Assembly (NCBI RefSeq): GCF_900169785.1
Contig: NZ_FWER01000024.1
Location: 1-64,000 of the forward strand
Direction: 5' to 3'
Origin: Rhizobium sullae
Lineage (GTDB): Bacteria > Pseudomonadota > Alphaproteobacteria > Rhizobiales > Rhizobiaceae
Length of the DNA: 64,000 bases
A program made the translations under genes and the position numbers. The notes below the pieces were generated by a model, which saw only the letters and a list, made by a program, of their open reading frames with translations, had not been told where the DNA came from and did no database searches. Below are positions 35,113 through 43,862 of this stretch, one piece after another (position 1 is the stretch's first letter; every line of letters starts with the position of its first letter).

Positions 35113-35141
35113 AATCCCCGTATCTCCTGCGGAGATTATGC
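35109..35141. promoter_or_regulatory. Palindromic operator over the fic start
   Basis: GCATAATC (35109-35116) and GATTATGC (35134-35141) are perfect inverted arms. The symmetry extends inward to CCG/CGG with one mismatch, and a second palindrome TCTCC-TGC-GGAGA (35123-35135) is nested off-centre within it. It covers the fic start codon, so a protein bound there could block transcription or translation. The C-terminal winged helix of Fic is the natural candidate. Confidence 0.5.
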
Positions 35142-35240
35142 GTCTCATTCACCGCAAAATCAACCGTAATCGCCGCGAAGAACTCGGAGATTAGGAGCTG
35201 TTTTCGCCGCATGCCTGTCCTGCCCATGCAGGTTGCTCGT

Positions 35241-35348
35241 ATGTTTCGCGAGCGCGTCCTGCCCACGCCCGGCGAAACAATCACTGTCGAGCCTGAGATA
35301 AGAGCAATTCATCTCTTCGCAGCTGACGACGGCGTGAGACTGAATTAG
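35241..35348 (+). pseudogene. C-terminal fragment of a UgpC-like ABC ATPase
   Basis: Thirty-five codons and a stop matching the end of the sugar ABC ATPase encoded at 24271-25323: MFRERVLPTPGETITV, then EPEIRAIHLFAADDGVRLN. It differs by five residues. There is no start region or nucleotide-binding domain, so it cannot function alone. It marks the right border of the bracketed segment. Confidence 0.75.
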
Positions 35349-35353
35349 AACCT
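35241..35353 (+). repeat. Right copy of 113-bp direct repeat bracketing a 10-kb segment
   Basis: Aligns without gaps to 25216-25328 (about 89% identity). The sequence further left is not homologous except for a possible short GCAGGT match, so the repeat has a sharp inner edge. Confidence 0.8.
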
Positions 35354-35614
35354 AGGGATACCGGAACGATCCCGAATTCTTCGAGGGCAACAGCCGGCTC
35401 GGCCGTTAAGGCTGGCTTCATAATCTTGCCCGCGGCTGAAGAGCAAAACCGACCGGAGGCCAGTAGTGATGCAAAGAGGACGATAGAGAAGCCGTCTTAC
35501 GACAAGGATCACTTAAGGATCGAGGCCTGATGCACCAGCCTTTTGATGCGCTTGCGCTCACACTCCGGCACCGTACTGTTATGACCTAGGTATTCACATT
35601 TTACAGGATGCAAC
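35354..35614. other. Non-coding gap before the alpha/beta hydrolase gene
   Basis: About 260 bp without a called gene. A 19-codon frame at 35530-35589 (MHQPFDALALTLRHRTVMT) looks faintly like the start of an FMN-dependent oxidoreductase, but it is too short to assign. Confidence 0.3.
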
Positions 35615-36526
35615 ATGACGGCCGACCGCCCGATGCCCGAAGAGACAGGTATCCTTGAATTTCTTTCCGTCTGTAGCAGCGTCTATTCGGACGATGCGGT
35701 ATCGCAATCTACCGAAGCCCAGCGGGCCCAATATGACGCGCTGTGTGCCCGTTTCAGTCCGCCGATTCCTGCTGGCCTGACTTTCGCTGATGCTCCGATC
35801 CGGACTGTGCCGACAAGGCGCTACAGGCCACGGCATGTGACGAGCGAGACCTTGCTGCTCTATCTACATGGCGGCGGTTTCGTCGTCGGCTCGCTTGAGA
35901 GCCACCACGCGATCTGTGCGGAAATCGCCGACTTTGCGGGTGCCGAACTGGTCGCCGTCGACTATCGGCTGGCACCAGAACATCGCTGGCCGGCGCAGAC
36001 CGACGATGGCTTCGCTGTGCTTTCCGAGCTTGTCTCAAGCGGCAGCAGGATCGTCCTCATCGGCGACAGCGCCGGAGGCAATCTCGCAGCGGGGCTTGCC
36101 ATGCGGGCAAAGCAGGCGGGGCTTTCCAGCATCGCCGGGCAGGTTCTGATTTACCCGGCGCTGGGCGGTGATCTAACGGCCGGATCCTACGTCGAGATGA
36201 GCGAAGCGCCAGGACTAACGACGGCCGATGTGGCCTATTACCGGGAAATCCTGCAGGCGCCGCAAGACGATCCCGTAGCAGCACCGCTCAAGTCTGCCTC
36301 TGTTGATGGACTACCACCAGCCTTTATCACCGGCGCGGCCTTCGACCCCCTACGGGACGACGCTCGACAATATGCCGCCAGGCTGGCGCAGAACGGTGTC
36401 GAAGTTTGGTTCCGCGAGGAGCCGCAGATGGTGCATGCCTGGTTGCGGGCCCGCCATATGAGCGATGGCGCGCGTGCTGGTTTCCTGACCGTCTGCGAGG
36501 CGGTGCGCCGTTTTGCAGCAGCGTGA
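35615..36526 (+). CDS. Alpha/beta hydrolase, hormone-sensitive lipase family
   Basis: 303 residues. It has the HSL oxyanion motif HGGGF (85-89), nucleophile S152 in GDSAGG, acid D244 in AAFDPLRDD and catalytic H274 in MVHAWLR: a complete triad. There is no signal peptide, so it is a cytoplasmic esterase of small acyl esters or amides. It runs toward the CocE-type hydrolase gene with only 3 bp between the two stop codons. Its promoter would lie just right of the 113-bp repeat. The natural substrate is unknown; an ester related to the adjacent transporter is possible. Confidence 0.87.
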   Translation: MTADRPMPEETGILEFLSVCSSVYSDDAVSQSTEAQRAQYDALCARFSPPIPAGLTFADAPIRTVPTRRYRPRHVTSETLLLYLHGGGFVVGSLESHHAICAEIADFAGAELVAVDYRLAPEHRWPAQTDDGFAVLSELVSSGSRIVLIGDSAGGNLAAGLAMRAKQAGLSSIAGQVLIYPALGGDLTAGSYVEMSEAPGLTTADVAYYREILQAPQDDPVAAPLKSASVDGLPPAFITGAAFDPLRDDARQYAARLAQNGVEVWFREEPQMVHAWLRARHMSDGARAGFLTVCEAVRRFAAA

Positions 36527-36529
36527 CAC

Positions 36530-38545
36530 TCACATGAGGTCGCGGGGGACGCGTTTCTCCGCGAAAACCTTTTCGAAAATCTGAACATCGGCTTCATAGG
36601 CCGTTACCAGGGCATTGATGACCCAGTCGGTCTTCGTGCAGGCGATTTTCGCCGTCGCAACAGTTCGCACGAACCAGCCAGGGCGGCGCATGTCGCAGGT
36701 CCAGGTGGAGTTGCCTGTCATCGATAGCGGATCGGCGGGTGAAATCGACCAGACCTCCTCGCGGAGTTGCCGCGTCGAAAGGCCGGTTTCAGGATGCTCG
36801 TAGAGGCCGGTGTCCTCGTGGATGAGATACTCCGTGCGATTGGCCGAAAGATCACGCATGACCTGCCGCTTCGCCGCCGCGGGTGCGTGTTCGATGTATT
36901 TGGGCAAGGGATCGGGATTGGCCGGTTCGGGAATATCGACCCGGCGATGCTCTCCGAGCATTGGCAGCGCCAGGCCAAGCGAGGCGATATCGATCTCTAC
37001 ACCTTGATCGTCCGGCGGCGGCAGGATCATCGGCCAGTATGCGGTGGACAGCGACAGGCGGATGCGATGTCCCTTGCGGAAGCGGTAGCCACAGGCATCG
37101 AGGACGAGCCGGATCGAGACTTTCTCGCTGGGCGGAAGCGGAGCGGGGTCTGCGTTGCCGTCGCGATGGGTGAGATTGATGACGCCGAAGGCGACGCGTG
37201 TCGCCGTACCATCCGGATGGATATCGACGAGCCGGGCGCAGAGATTGCCGGTGAGGGCTTCGGAGCGCAGCGAGAGGCTGAGCACCGGGCGGCCGAGATA
37301 ATCATGGTCTGCGGCAAGCGGCGTGGTATCGAAGGTGAGCGAACCGGCGTCGTCGGAGCGTTGGTCGATCGCCATCTCCGCATCGGGCTTCAGCGTAAAA
37401 TATTCGCCGGATGCGGTGCCAGTATCTAGCGGCGAAAGCAGATAAGCTGTGTGTTCCGGCGCCTGCGGGATCGGCATGCCCTCAGTCAGCTTGCCGAATT
37501 GCTCTACATAGAAGCACTGCATTTCCGGCGGCTTCCAATCATCCTTGGCAACCCAGAAGCCCGGATCGAACTCGCGCCGCGGAGCCGGGCGGATGGCGTC
37601 AAGAATATATGCTCGGGTCTGGGGCAGCATGTCGATGCCGTTGTCCTCGCCGCGCAGCCACTTGTTCCACCAGGCGATCGCTTCGCCATGAAAGTCTGTC
37701 CGCGGCTTCGGCCAGGCGAAGTGCGGATATTTGTGAACCCACGGGCCGATCAGGGCCTTCGCTTTCTCACCCAGCCCTTCGACAGCCGCCAAAGGCGTAT
37801 TGCGATAGCCGTCCGCCCAGCCTGCGATCACTAGCGCGGGAATCTCGACATTCGAAAAATCCTGTGAGATCGAGCCGTGGCGCCAGAACGCGTCGCGGCG
37901 CTGATGGGTCAGCCACTCTTCCATGAAGAAGGGCTCCTGCTCGAGTCGCTCCAGCCACATCTCTTTCCAACGTTCGCCGACCAGAGTCGGATCGGGCGAA
38001 CGGGATTGATAGCCAAGCATGGTTGCTGCCCACGAGAGTTGCGCGGAAAGATGGCAGCCGTTTTTATAGTGGATATCGTCATTGTAGCGGTCGACCGTGG
38101 AGGCGATCGAGATGACGGCCTTCAGCGCTGGAGGCCGGAGCGCTGCAACCTGCAGGCTGTTAAAGCCGCCCCAGGAGATCCCCATCATGCCGACCGAACC
38201 GTTTGACCAGGGCTGAGCGGCAATCCACGCGATCAGTTCGCAGGCGTTGGCAAGTTCAAGTTCTGTGTATTCGCCATCGATCACGCCGTCGGATTCGCCG
38301 GAGCCGCGGATATCGACGCGGACGCCCGCAATTCCTGCAACCGCGAAGACCGGATAGGTCGATTCGTCGCGAAGGCTCGTTCCGTCCCGCTTTCGATAAG
38401 GCAGAAATTCAAAGACGGCGGGCACCGGATCGTTCTCCGCACCATCCGGCATCCAGATGCGGGCGGCAAGCCGCGTGCCGTCCTTCAGCGTGATCCATTG
38501 ATTTTCGATTGTGCTGAAACCGCGCGAGGTCATGTCATGTTCCAT
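36530..38545 (-). CDS. CocE/NonD family hydrolase
   Basis: 671 residues. An N-terminal alpha/beta hydrolase domain (about 15-330) has nucleophile S124 in GMMGISWGGF, followed by a C-terminal jelly-roll domain (about 340-580; LSLSLRSEALTGNLCARL). This is the Xaa-Pro dipeptidyl-peptidase S15/cocaine esterase family, which cleaves esters or amide bonds. MTSRG four codons in is an alternative start. No signal peptide, so it acts on an imported compound. It is the last gene of a minus-strand series with a peptide-type ABC importer, 47 bp after the ATPase gene, suggesting it processes that importer's substrate. Confidence 0.88.
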   Translation of the reverse strand: MEHDMTSRGFSTIENQWITLKDGTRLAARIWMPDGAENDPVPAVFEFLPYRKRDGTSLRDESTYPVFAVAGIAGVRVDIRGSGESDGVIDGEYTELELANACELIAWIAAQPWSNGSVGMMGISWGGFNSLQVAALRPPALKAVISIASTVDRYNDDIHYKNGCHLSAQLSWAATMLGYQSRSPDPTLVGERWKEMWLERLEQEPFFMEEWLTHQRRDAFWRHGSISQDFSNVEIPALVIAGWADGYRNTPLAAVEGLGEKAKALIGPWVHKYPHFAWPKPRTDFHGEAIAWWNKWLRGEDNGIDMLPQTRAYILDAIRPAPRREFDPGFWVAKDDWKPPEMQCFYVEQFGKLTEGMPIPQAPEHTAYLLSPLDTGTASGEYFTLKPDAEMAIDQRSDDAGSLTFDTTPLAADHDYLGRPVLSLSLRSEALTGNLCARLVDIHPDGTATRVAFGVINLTHRDGNADPAPLPPSEKVSIRLVLDACGYRFRKGHRIRLSLSTAYWPMILPPPDDQGVEIDIASLGLALPMLGEHRRVDIPEPANPDPLPKYIEHAPAAAKRQVMRDLSANRTEYLIHEDTGLYEHPETGLSTRQLREEVWSISPADPLSMTGNSTWTCDMRRPGWFVRTVATAKIACTKTDWVINALVTAYEADVQIFEKVFAEKRVPRDLM

Positions 38546-38592
38546 GATACAATTGTCGTGAAGCGAGGCGGCAGCAAGCGCCTCGCGGGATT

Positions 38593-40230
38593 TCAGTTGC
38601 CGGCGCTTTCCATCCGCCGTGTCGCGAAGACGCGTTCCAGCCAGCCGATTTCCATCTCTGGCACAGATTTGAGCAGCAGGTCGGTGTAGTCGTCGAAAGG
38701 CGCTGACAGCGCCTTTGACTTCGGCCCGAACCGTACGACCTTGCCGCGATGCATGACGGCGACGCTATCGGCGATCGCTCTGACGGTTGCGATGTCGTGG
38801 GTGATGAAGATGTAGGAGATCTGCTCTTTTTCCTGCAGCCGCAGGAGAAGTTTGAGAATACCCTCGGCAACCAGCGGGTCAAGCGCCGACGTAGGCTCGT
38901 CGCAAAGGATCAGTTCCGGCCTGGCGGCAAGGGCGCGGGCGATGGCGACCCGCTGTTTCTGGCCGCCGGACAGCTCGGCCGGATAGCGGCCGACGAAGCC
39001 GTTGCTCATCTCAATCTGTTCGAGCAACTCCTTGACACGTGCGGTCTTTGCCGCGCCGCGCAGGCCGAAATAGAAAGTGAGGGGACGGCCGATGATATCG
39101 CGCACGGTCTGGCGCGGGTTCATGGCGGTATCCGCCATCTGGTAGATGAGCTGAATGCGCCGCAGCTCGTCGCGCGATCGCTCCTTCAGGGCCGGCGTCA
39201 GCTTCTTGCCGTTGAAAGAAATTCCGCCTTCGCTGGGCGGTAGGAGCCCGGTGATGACGCGGGCGAGCGTCGATTTGCCGGAGCCGGATTCGCCGACGAT
39301 TGCCAGCGTCTGGCCCTTCGGCACATGCAGCGAGACATCGTGGAGAACCTTAAACCCGTTTGAATATTGCGCGCTGACACGTTCGACCTTCAAAAGCGCG
39401 CCGGATTGATCGGCGGCTTCCTCGCGGGCGATCTGGCGAACGTTGACGAGGGCACGGGTGTAATCCTCCCGTGGGGCCTCGATGATCTGCTGCACGGATC
39501 CATATTCGACTTGCCTGCCGTGACGCAGAACCATGATGTCGTCCGAGACCTGCGCAACGACGGCAAGATCATGCGTGATGTAGAGTGCGGCAGTATGCGT
39601 TTCCTCAATGGCATGCTTGATCGCCGCCAGGACGTCGATCTGCGTCGTCACATCGAGCGCGGTCGTCGGCTCATCGAAAACGATCAGCTTCGGATTGGAA
39701 CAGAGCGCCATCGCCGTCATGGCACGCTGCAATTGGCCGCCCGAGACCTGGTGGGGGAAGCGGTTACCGAACGTCTCGGGGTTTGGAAGGCCGAGAACGC
39801 GAAAGAGATAGAGAGCACGCTTGCCGGCCTCGTCCTTGGTCATCAAACCGTGCTTGACCGAAGCTTCGATCACCTGCTCGCCCAGCCTGTGGGCCGGATT
39901 GAAGGCGGCAGCAGCCGATTGCGCGACATAGCAGACGCGGGCGCCGCGAATCCGGCGGATGCCCGATTTCCCCAGTGGCAGGATATCCACTCCGTCGAGC
40001 ATGACCGCGCCGCCGGTGATTTCGGCGCCGCCGCGACCGTAGGCGAGCGCTGAAAGACCGATCGTGGATTTGCCGGCGCCGGATTCGCCAATCAGGCCCA
40101 GCACCTTGCCCTTCTGCAGGTCGAAGGAGACGCCGTCGACGATTGTGACGCGCTTCGGCGGCTCGCCCGGCGGATAGCTGGTTGCTTCGATCTTGAGGTC
40201 GCGAACGGAAAGAAGCTCAGGCATCGCCAC
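38593..40230 (-). CDS. Peptide/opine-type ABC transporter ATPase, fused DppD-DppF
   Basis: 545 residues with two nucleotide-binding domains in one chain. The first (about 1-265) has GESGAGKST, signature VSGGQLQRAMT and LIVFDEPTTALD. The second (about 280-530) has GESGSGKST, signature LSGGQKQRVAIARAL and LILCDEPTSALD. Both appear active. Fusions of the DppD and DppF ATPases are common in rhizobial peptide, nickel and opine importers. The start overlaps the end of the DppC-type permease gene by 14 bp. It energises the DppB and DppC-type permeases encoded before it. Confidence 0.9.
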   Translation of the reverse strand: MAMPELLSVRDLKIEATSYPPGEPPKRVTIVDGVSFDLQKGKVLGLIGESGAGKSTIGLSALAYGRGGAEITGGAVMLDGVDILPLGKSGIRRIRGARVCYVAQSAAAAFNPAHRLGEQVIEASVKHGLMTKDEAGKRALYLFRVLGLPNPETFGNRFPHQVSGGQLQRAMTAMALCSNPKLIVFDEPTTALDVTTQIDVLAAIKHAIEETHTAALYITHDLAVVAQVSDDIMVLRHGRQVEYGSVQQIIEAPREDYTRALVNVRQIAREEAADQSGALLKVERVSAQYSNGFKVLHDVSLHVPKGQTLAIVGESGSGKSTLARVITGLLPPSEGGISFNGKKLTPALKERSRDELRRIQLIYQMADTAMNPRQTVRDIIGRPLTFYFGLRGAAKTARVKELLEQIEMSNGFVGRYPAELSGGQKQRVAIARALAARPELILCDEPTSALDPLVAEGILKLLLRLQEKEQISYIFITHDIATVRAIADSVAVMHRGKVVRFGPKSKALSAPFDDYTDLLLKSVPEMEIGWLERVFATRRMESAGN

Positions 40231-41044
40231 GCCCTCCCTTGAGGCTGGAGGTGCGCTTCAGGAGCCAGTCCACCACCAGATTGACACAGACTGCGAGCGC
40301 CGCAATCGCGGAGCCCGGAACGAGAGCGGCAGATATGCCGAAGATGATGCCGTCTTTGTTGTCTTTGACCATGCCGCCCCAATCCGCCGACGGCGGCTGG
40401 ATGCCGAGACCGAGGAAGGACAACGTCGACAGAAAAAGGATCGAGAAGGCGAAGCGCAGGCCGAATTCGGCGAGCAGAGGCGAGAGCGTGTTCGGGAGGA
40501 TCTCCCGGAAGATGATCCAGATCGTGCCTTCGCCGCGCAGCCTGGCGGCCTCCACGAATTCCATGACCGCCACATCCAGCGCGACGGCGCGGCCGAGACG
40601 GTAGACGCGGGTGGAATCGAGGATCGCCATCACCAGGATGAGCACAATCAGGTTCTGCGGCAGCACCGCCAGCACGACAAGGGCGAAGATCAGGGTCGGG
40701 ATTGACATCATCAAGTCGTTGAAGCGCGAGAAGATCGCGTCGATCAATCCGCGCGAAACGGCGGCGGTGAAGCTGAGGATGATCCCCAGCGAAAATGAGA
40801 TGATCGTTGCTGCCAGTGCCACGAACAGCGTCGTTCGGGCGCCGTAGATCAGCCGCGAAAGAATATCGCGGCCGAGATTGTCGAGGCCGAAGAAATACTG
40901 CGCGTCACCCACTTGCCAGACATTGCCGACAACTTCGGTCTCGCCATATGGCGCGATCCATGGTGCGAAGATCGCACAGATGAAGACCAGCAGAATGCCT
41001 ATGATGCCGATCCAGGCGGTAATGGGGATGCCTCTCAATCTCAT
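40217..41044 (-). CDS. Peptide-type ABC transporter permease (DppC-like)
   Basis: 275 residues. An N-terminal helix (AWIGIIGILLVFICAIFAPWIAPYG) and a periplasmic loop with FGLDNLGRDILSRLIYGART, the DppC hallmark, are followed by four or five more helices. The EAA loop is EFVEAARLRGEGTIWII. It forms the channel with the DppB-like protein. Its start overlaps that gene's end by four bases. Confidence 0.9.
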   Translation of the reverse strand: MRLRGIPITAWIGIIGILLVFICAIFAPWIAPYGETEVVGNVWQVGDAQYFFGLDNLGRDILSRLIYGARTTLFVALAATIISFSLGIILSFTAAVSRGLIDAIFSRFNDLMMSIPTLIFALVVLAVLPQNLIVLILVMAILDSTRVYRLGRAVALDVAVMEFVEAARLRGEGTIWIIFREILPNTLSPLLAEFGLRFAFSILFLSTLSFLGLGIQPPSADWGGMVKDNKDGIIFGISAALVPGSAIAALAVCVNLVVDWLLKRTSSLKGGRGDA

Positions 41045-42048
41045 CGTGGATGCCTCAGACGCGGGTTGGCGACGATCGCCAGGGTGTCGGCAACCATGTT
41101 GAGAAGGATGTAGACCGCGGCGAAGATCAGGCCGCAGGCCTGGACGACCGGCATATCGCGGACGGTAACGGCGTCGACCATGTACTGGCCCATGCCGGGA
41201 TAGACGAAGACGACCTCGACCACGACGACGCCAACGACGAGATAGGCAAGGTTCAGCGCTACGACGTTGATGATCGGCGCCAAAGCATTGGGTGCGGCAT
41301 GTTTGACGATCGAGCGGAAGGCGCCGAGGCCTTTCAGTTCTGCAGTTTCCATATAAGCCGACGACATCACAGAGAGGATTGCGGCCCGTGTCATGCGCAT
41401 CATATGAGCAAGGACAACGAGTACCAAGGTGGCGGTCGGCAGGGCGATGGCCTTCAGCCGGTCGACGAAATCCATGCCGTCGTAGACGGTCGCAGGAAAT
41501 GTCGCGATCCCGAATTTCACGCCGAAGAACAGGATGAGCAGATAACCGATGAAGAATTCCGGTAGTGAAATCGCCGCCAGAGAGATCACGTTGATGATCT
41601 TGTCAGGCAAACGGTTGCGGAAATGCACCGCCAGCATGCCGAGCCCGACGGCAAGCGGCACCGAAATCAACGCCGCAAAGGCTGCAAGGAAGAGCGAATT
41701 GCCGAGCCGCTTGGCGATCTGCTCGCTCACCGAATTCTTGCTTGCCCAGGAGGTGCCGAAATCACCCTGCACGGCATTGCCGAGCCACTCGAAATAACGC
41801 GTAGTCACAGGCCGGTCGAGACCGAGTTCGGTGCGGATATTGGCAACAGCCTGCGGTGTCGCCGACTGGCCGAGATAGGTTGTCGCGAAATCGCCCGGCA
41901 GCGCTTCAAGGCCGCCGAAGATCAGGATCGAAACAGCAAGAAGCAGCAAAAGACTGAGCACGAAGCGCTCGGCGATGAGGGACAGCAGCGGGAAACGCTG
42001 CTTGAATCTTAGTCCCGGCAAGACGGTGCTGGGTGGCGGATTGGACAT
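41041..42048 (-). CDS. Peptide-type ABC transporter permease (DppB-like)
   Basis: 335 residues with about six helices. Seen: SILIFGGLEALPGDFATTYLG near the N-terminus, the DppB-type periplasmic region FEWLGNAVQGDFGTSW, the EAA loop METAELKGLGAFRSIVKHAAPNA and a C-terminal VFVYPGMGQYMVDAV. It follows the binding-protein gene by about 100 bp. Confidence 0.9.
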   Translation of the reverse strand: MSNPPPSTVLPGLRFKQRFPLLSLIAERFVLSLLLLLAVSILIFGGLEALPGDFATTYLGQSATPQAVANIRTELGLDRPVTTRYFEWLGNAVQGDFGTSWASKNSVSEQIAKRLGNSLFLAAFAALISVPLAVGLGMLAVHFRNRLPDKIINVISLAAISLPEFFIGYLLILFFGVKFGIATFPATVYDGMDFVDRLKAIALPTATLVLVVLAHMMRMTRAAILSVMSSAYMETAELKGLGAFRSIVKHAAPNALAPIINVVALNLAYLVVGVVVVEVVFVYPGMGQYMVDAVTVRDMPVVQACGLIFAAVYILLNMVADTLAIVANPRLRHPR

Positions 42049-42145
42049 GACTGATGCCTCGCGCTGAAACCTCAGGAAGACCGCGGAGGTTTTCCGCGGC
42101 CCCGGTTCCGTTAGAGATGAGGGCGTCTCCGCCCCGCTTCGAGCA

Positions 42146-43735
42146 TCAGGCGTCCAGCCAGACGCGGGTCGCGACGTAGCCGTTCGACATGTCGTTGCCG
42201 ATATCGTGAACGTAGCCCTTCACCTGCTTGGTGGAAGCGTTCACGAAGTCGTTGAACATAGGCAGGATGACGCCGCCTTCATCACGGACCATCATTGCCA
42301 TGCTGCGATACATCTCCTTGCGCTTTGCTTCGTCGAGTTGCGAACGGGCTTCGAGCAGGATCTTGTCGAAGTCCGGGCGCAGGAAGCGGGTGTCGTTCCA
42401 GTCGGCCGTCGAGATATAGGCCGTGGAGTACATCTGGTCCTGCGTCGGACGGCCGCCCCAATAGGACGTCGAGAAGGGCTGCACGTTCCAGACGTTTGTC
42501 CAATAGCCGTCGCCTGGCTCACGCTTGACCTCGATATTGATCCCAGCCTTCTTGCAGCTTTCCTGATAGAGGACGGCGGCATCGACGGCACCCGGGAAGG
42601 CGACCTCGGAGGTACGCAGCAGGACTGAGCCGCTATGACCTGATTTCTTGTAGTGGAAGGCCGCCTTGTCCGGATCATAGGCGCGCTGTTCGATGCCCTC
42701 GGGGAAAAGCGCATATGTGCTGTTGATCGGGAAGTCATTGCCGACCTTGCCGTAACCGCCAAGAATCTTCTTGACCATCGTCTCGCGGTCCATGGCGTAT
42801 TTCAGCGCCATGCGCAGATCGTTGTTGTCGAAGGGCGCAGTGTTGCCATGCATGATGAAGACGTAATGGCCGCGGCCGGACGTCGACAGGATTTCGACAT
42901 TCGGCGCACGCTTCAACAGGTCCACAGTCTTCGGATCGACGCGGTTGATGTAGTGCACCTGACCTGACGAAAGCGCTGCAATACGTGCCGTCGCATCGTT
43001 CATGCCGATGATTTCGATCGAGTCGACATAACCACGATCGCTGCGCCAGTCGTCCTTGTTCTTTTCGAAGGTCGCACGTACGCCGGCTTCGAAACTCGCA
43101 AGCTTGTAGGGACCGGTGCCGATAGAGGCAAGCGGGTCGTCATTGCCGCCGTTCGGCTGAATGACGAGGTGGTAGTCGGTCAGGAGCAACGGCATGTCGG
43201 CGTTGCCTTCGGCCAGCGTCAGGACGAGGTCGCTGCCGTCGGCCTTGATCTCCTTGATCGACTTGACAACACCAAGAGCGCCTGACTCCGATTTGCTGTC
43301 GGTATGGCGCTTCAGCGTCGCAACGACATCGTCGATCGTCAGGTCCTTACCGTTGTGGAACTTGACACCCTTGCGGATTTTGAAGGTCCACGTGACGGCA
43401 TCGTTAGACGCTTCCCAGGATTCGGCTAGCGCCGGAACGGCAGCGCCGGTCAGCGGGTCGGATTCGACCAGCATGTCGCCCCAGCAACGGCCGACGCAGA
43501 ACATGAATTGTGACAGGAACTTAGCCGGGTCCTTGGAATCGGTGGCTGCGCCGCCCTCGAGACCGAGTTTCAGGTGACCGCCGCGCTTTGGTTCGGCTGC
43601 CGTTGCGCTTTCGGTGAAGAGCTGGTCTGCAAGCGCCAGCGTAACGCCGGCCGCCATTGCGCGTCCCATGAATTCGCGGCGGCTGAGACCGCCCGCACTC
43701 ACGCGGCTTGCCAGATATTTCGTGTAGTCGTTCAT
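42146..43735 (-). CDS. Peptide/opine-type solute-binding protein (family 5), Tat signal
   Basis: 529 residues from ATG 43735, preceded by AGGGG; a longer frame from 43819 lacks a leader and is rejected. The N-terminus carries a twin-arginine signal (GGLSRREFMGRAMAAGVTLALADQLF), so it is exported folded. The body is a SBP_bac_5 protein: PALAESWEASNDAVTWTFKI, KGVKFHNGKDLTIDDV. It lies 127 bp after the CaiD-like gene. The family binds peptides, opines, nickel and also betaine-like molecules, so the context with carnitine genes is suggestive, not proof. Confidence 0.9.
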   Translation of the reverse strand: MNDYTKYLASRVSAGGLSRREFMGRAMAAGVTLALADQLFTESATAAEPKRGGHLKLGLEGGAATDSKDPAKFLSQFMFCVGRCWGDMLVESDPLTGAAVPALAESWEASNDAVTWTFKIRKGVKFHNGKDLTIDDVVATLKRHTDSKSESGALGVVKSIKEIKADGSDLVLTLAEGNADMPLLLTDYHLVIQPNGGNDDPLASIGTGPYKLASFEAGVRATFEKNKDDWRSDRGYVDSIEIIGMNDATARIAALSSGQVHYINRVDPKTVDLLKRAPNVEILSTSGRGHYVFIMHGNTAPFDNNDLRMALKYAMDRETMVKKILGGYGKVGNDFPINSTYALFPEGIEQRAYDPDKAAFHYKKSGHSGSVLLRTSEVAFPGAVDAAVLYQESCKKAGINIEVKREPGDGYWTNVWNVQPFSTSYWGGRPTQDQMYSTAYISTADWNDTRFLRPDFDKILLEARSQLDEAKRKEMYRSMAMMVRDEGGVILPMFNDFVNASTKQVKGYVHDIGNDMSNGYVATRVWLDA

Positions 43736-43862
43736 TCCCCTGTTCCTTCTTCTTGATGTTGATAGAACTCCCGGGCAACGCTTCGGGATGCGGTTTCCTC
43801 TTCCGCCCCGAAACCTCACTGCCCGCGATCATGCGGAAAATGATGCGGTCGCTGCCGCCTCG

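Noticed and set aside
35530..35589. Start fragment of an FMN oxidoreductase
   Set aside because: Nineteen codons with a faint resemblance only; not enough to call a pseudogene.
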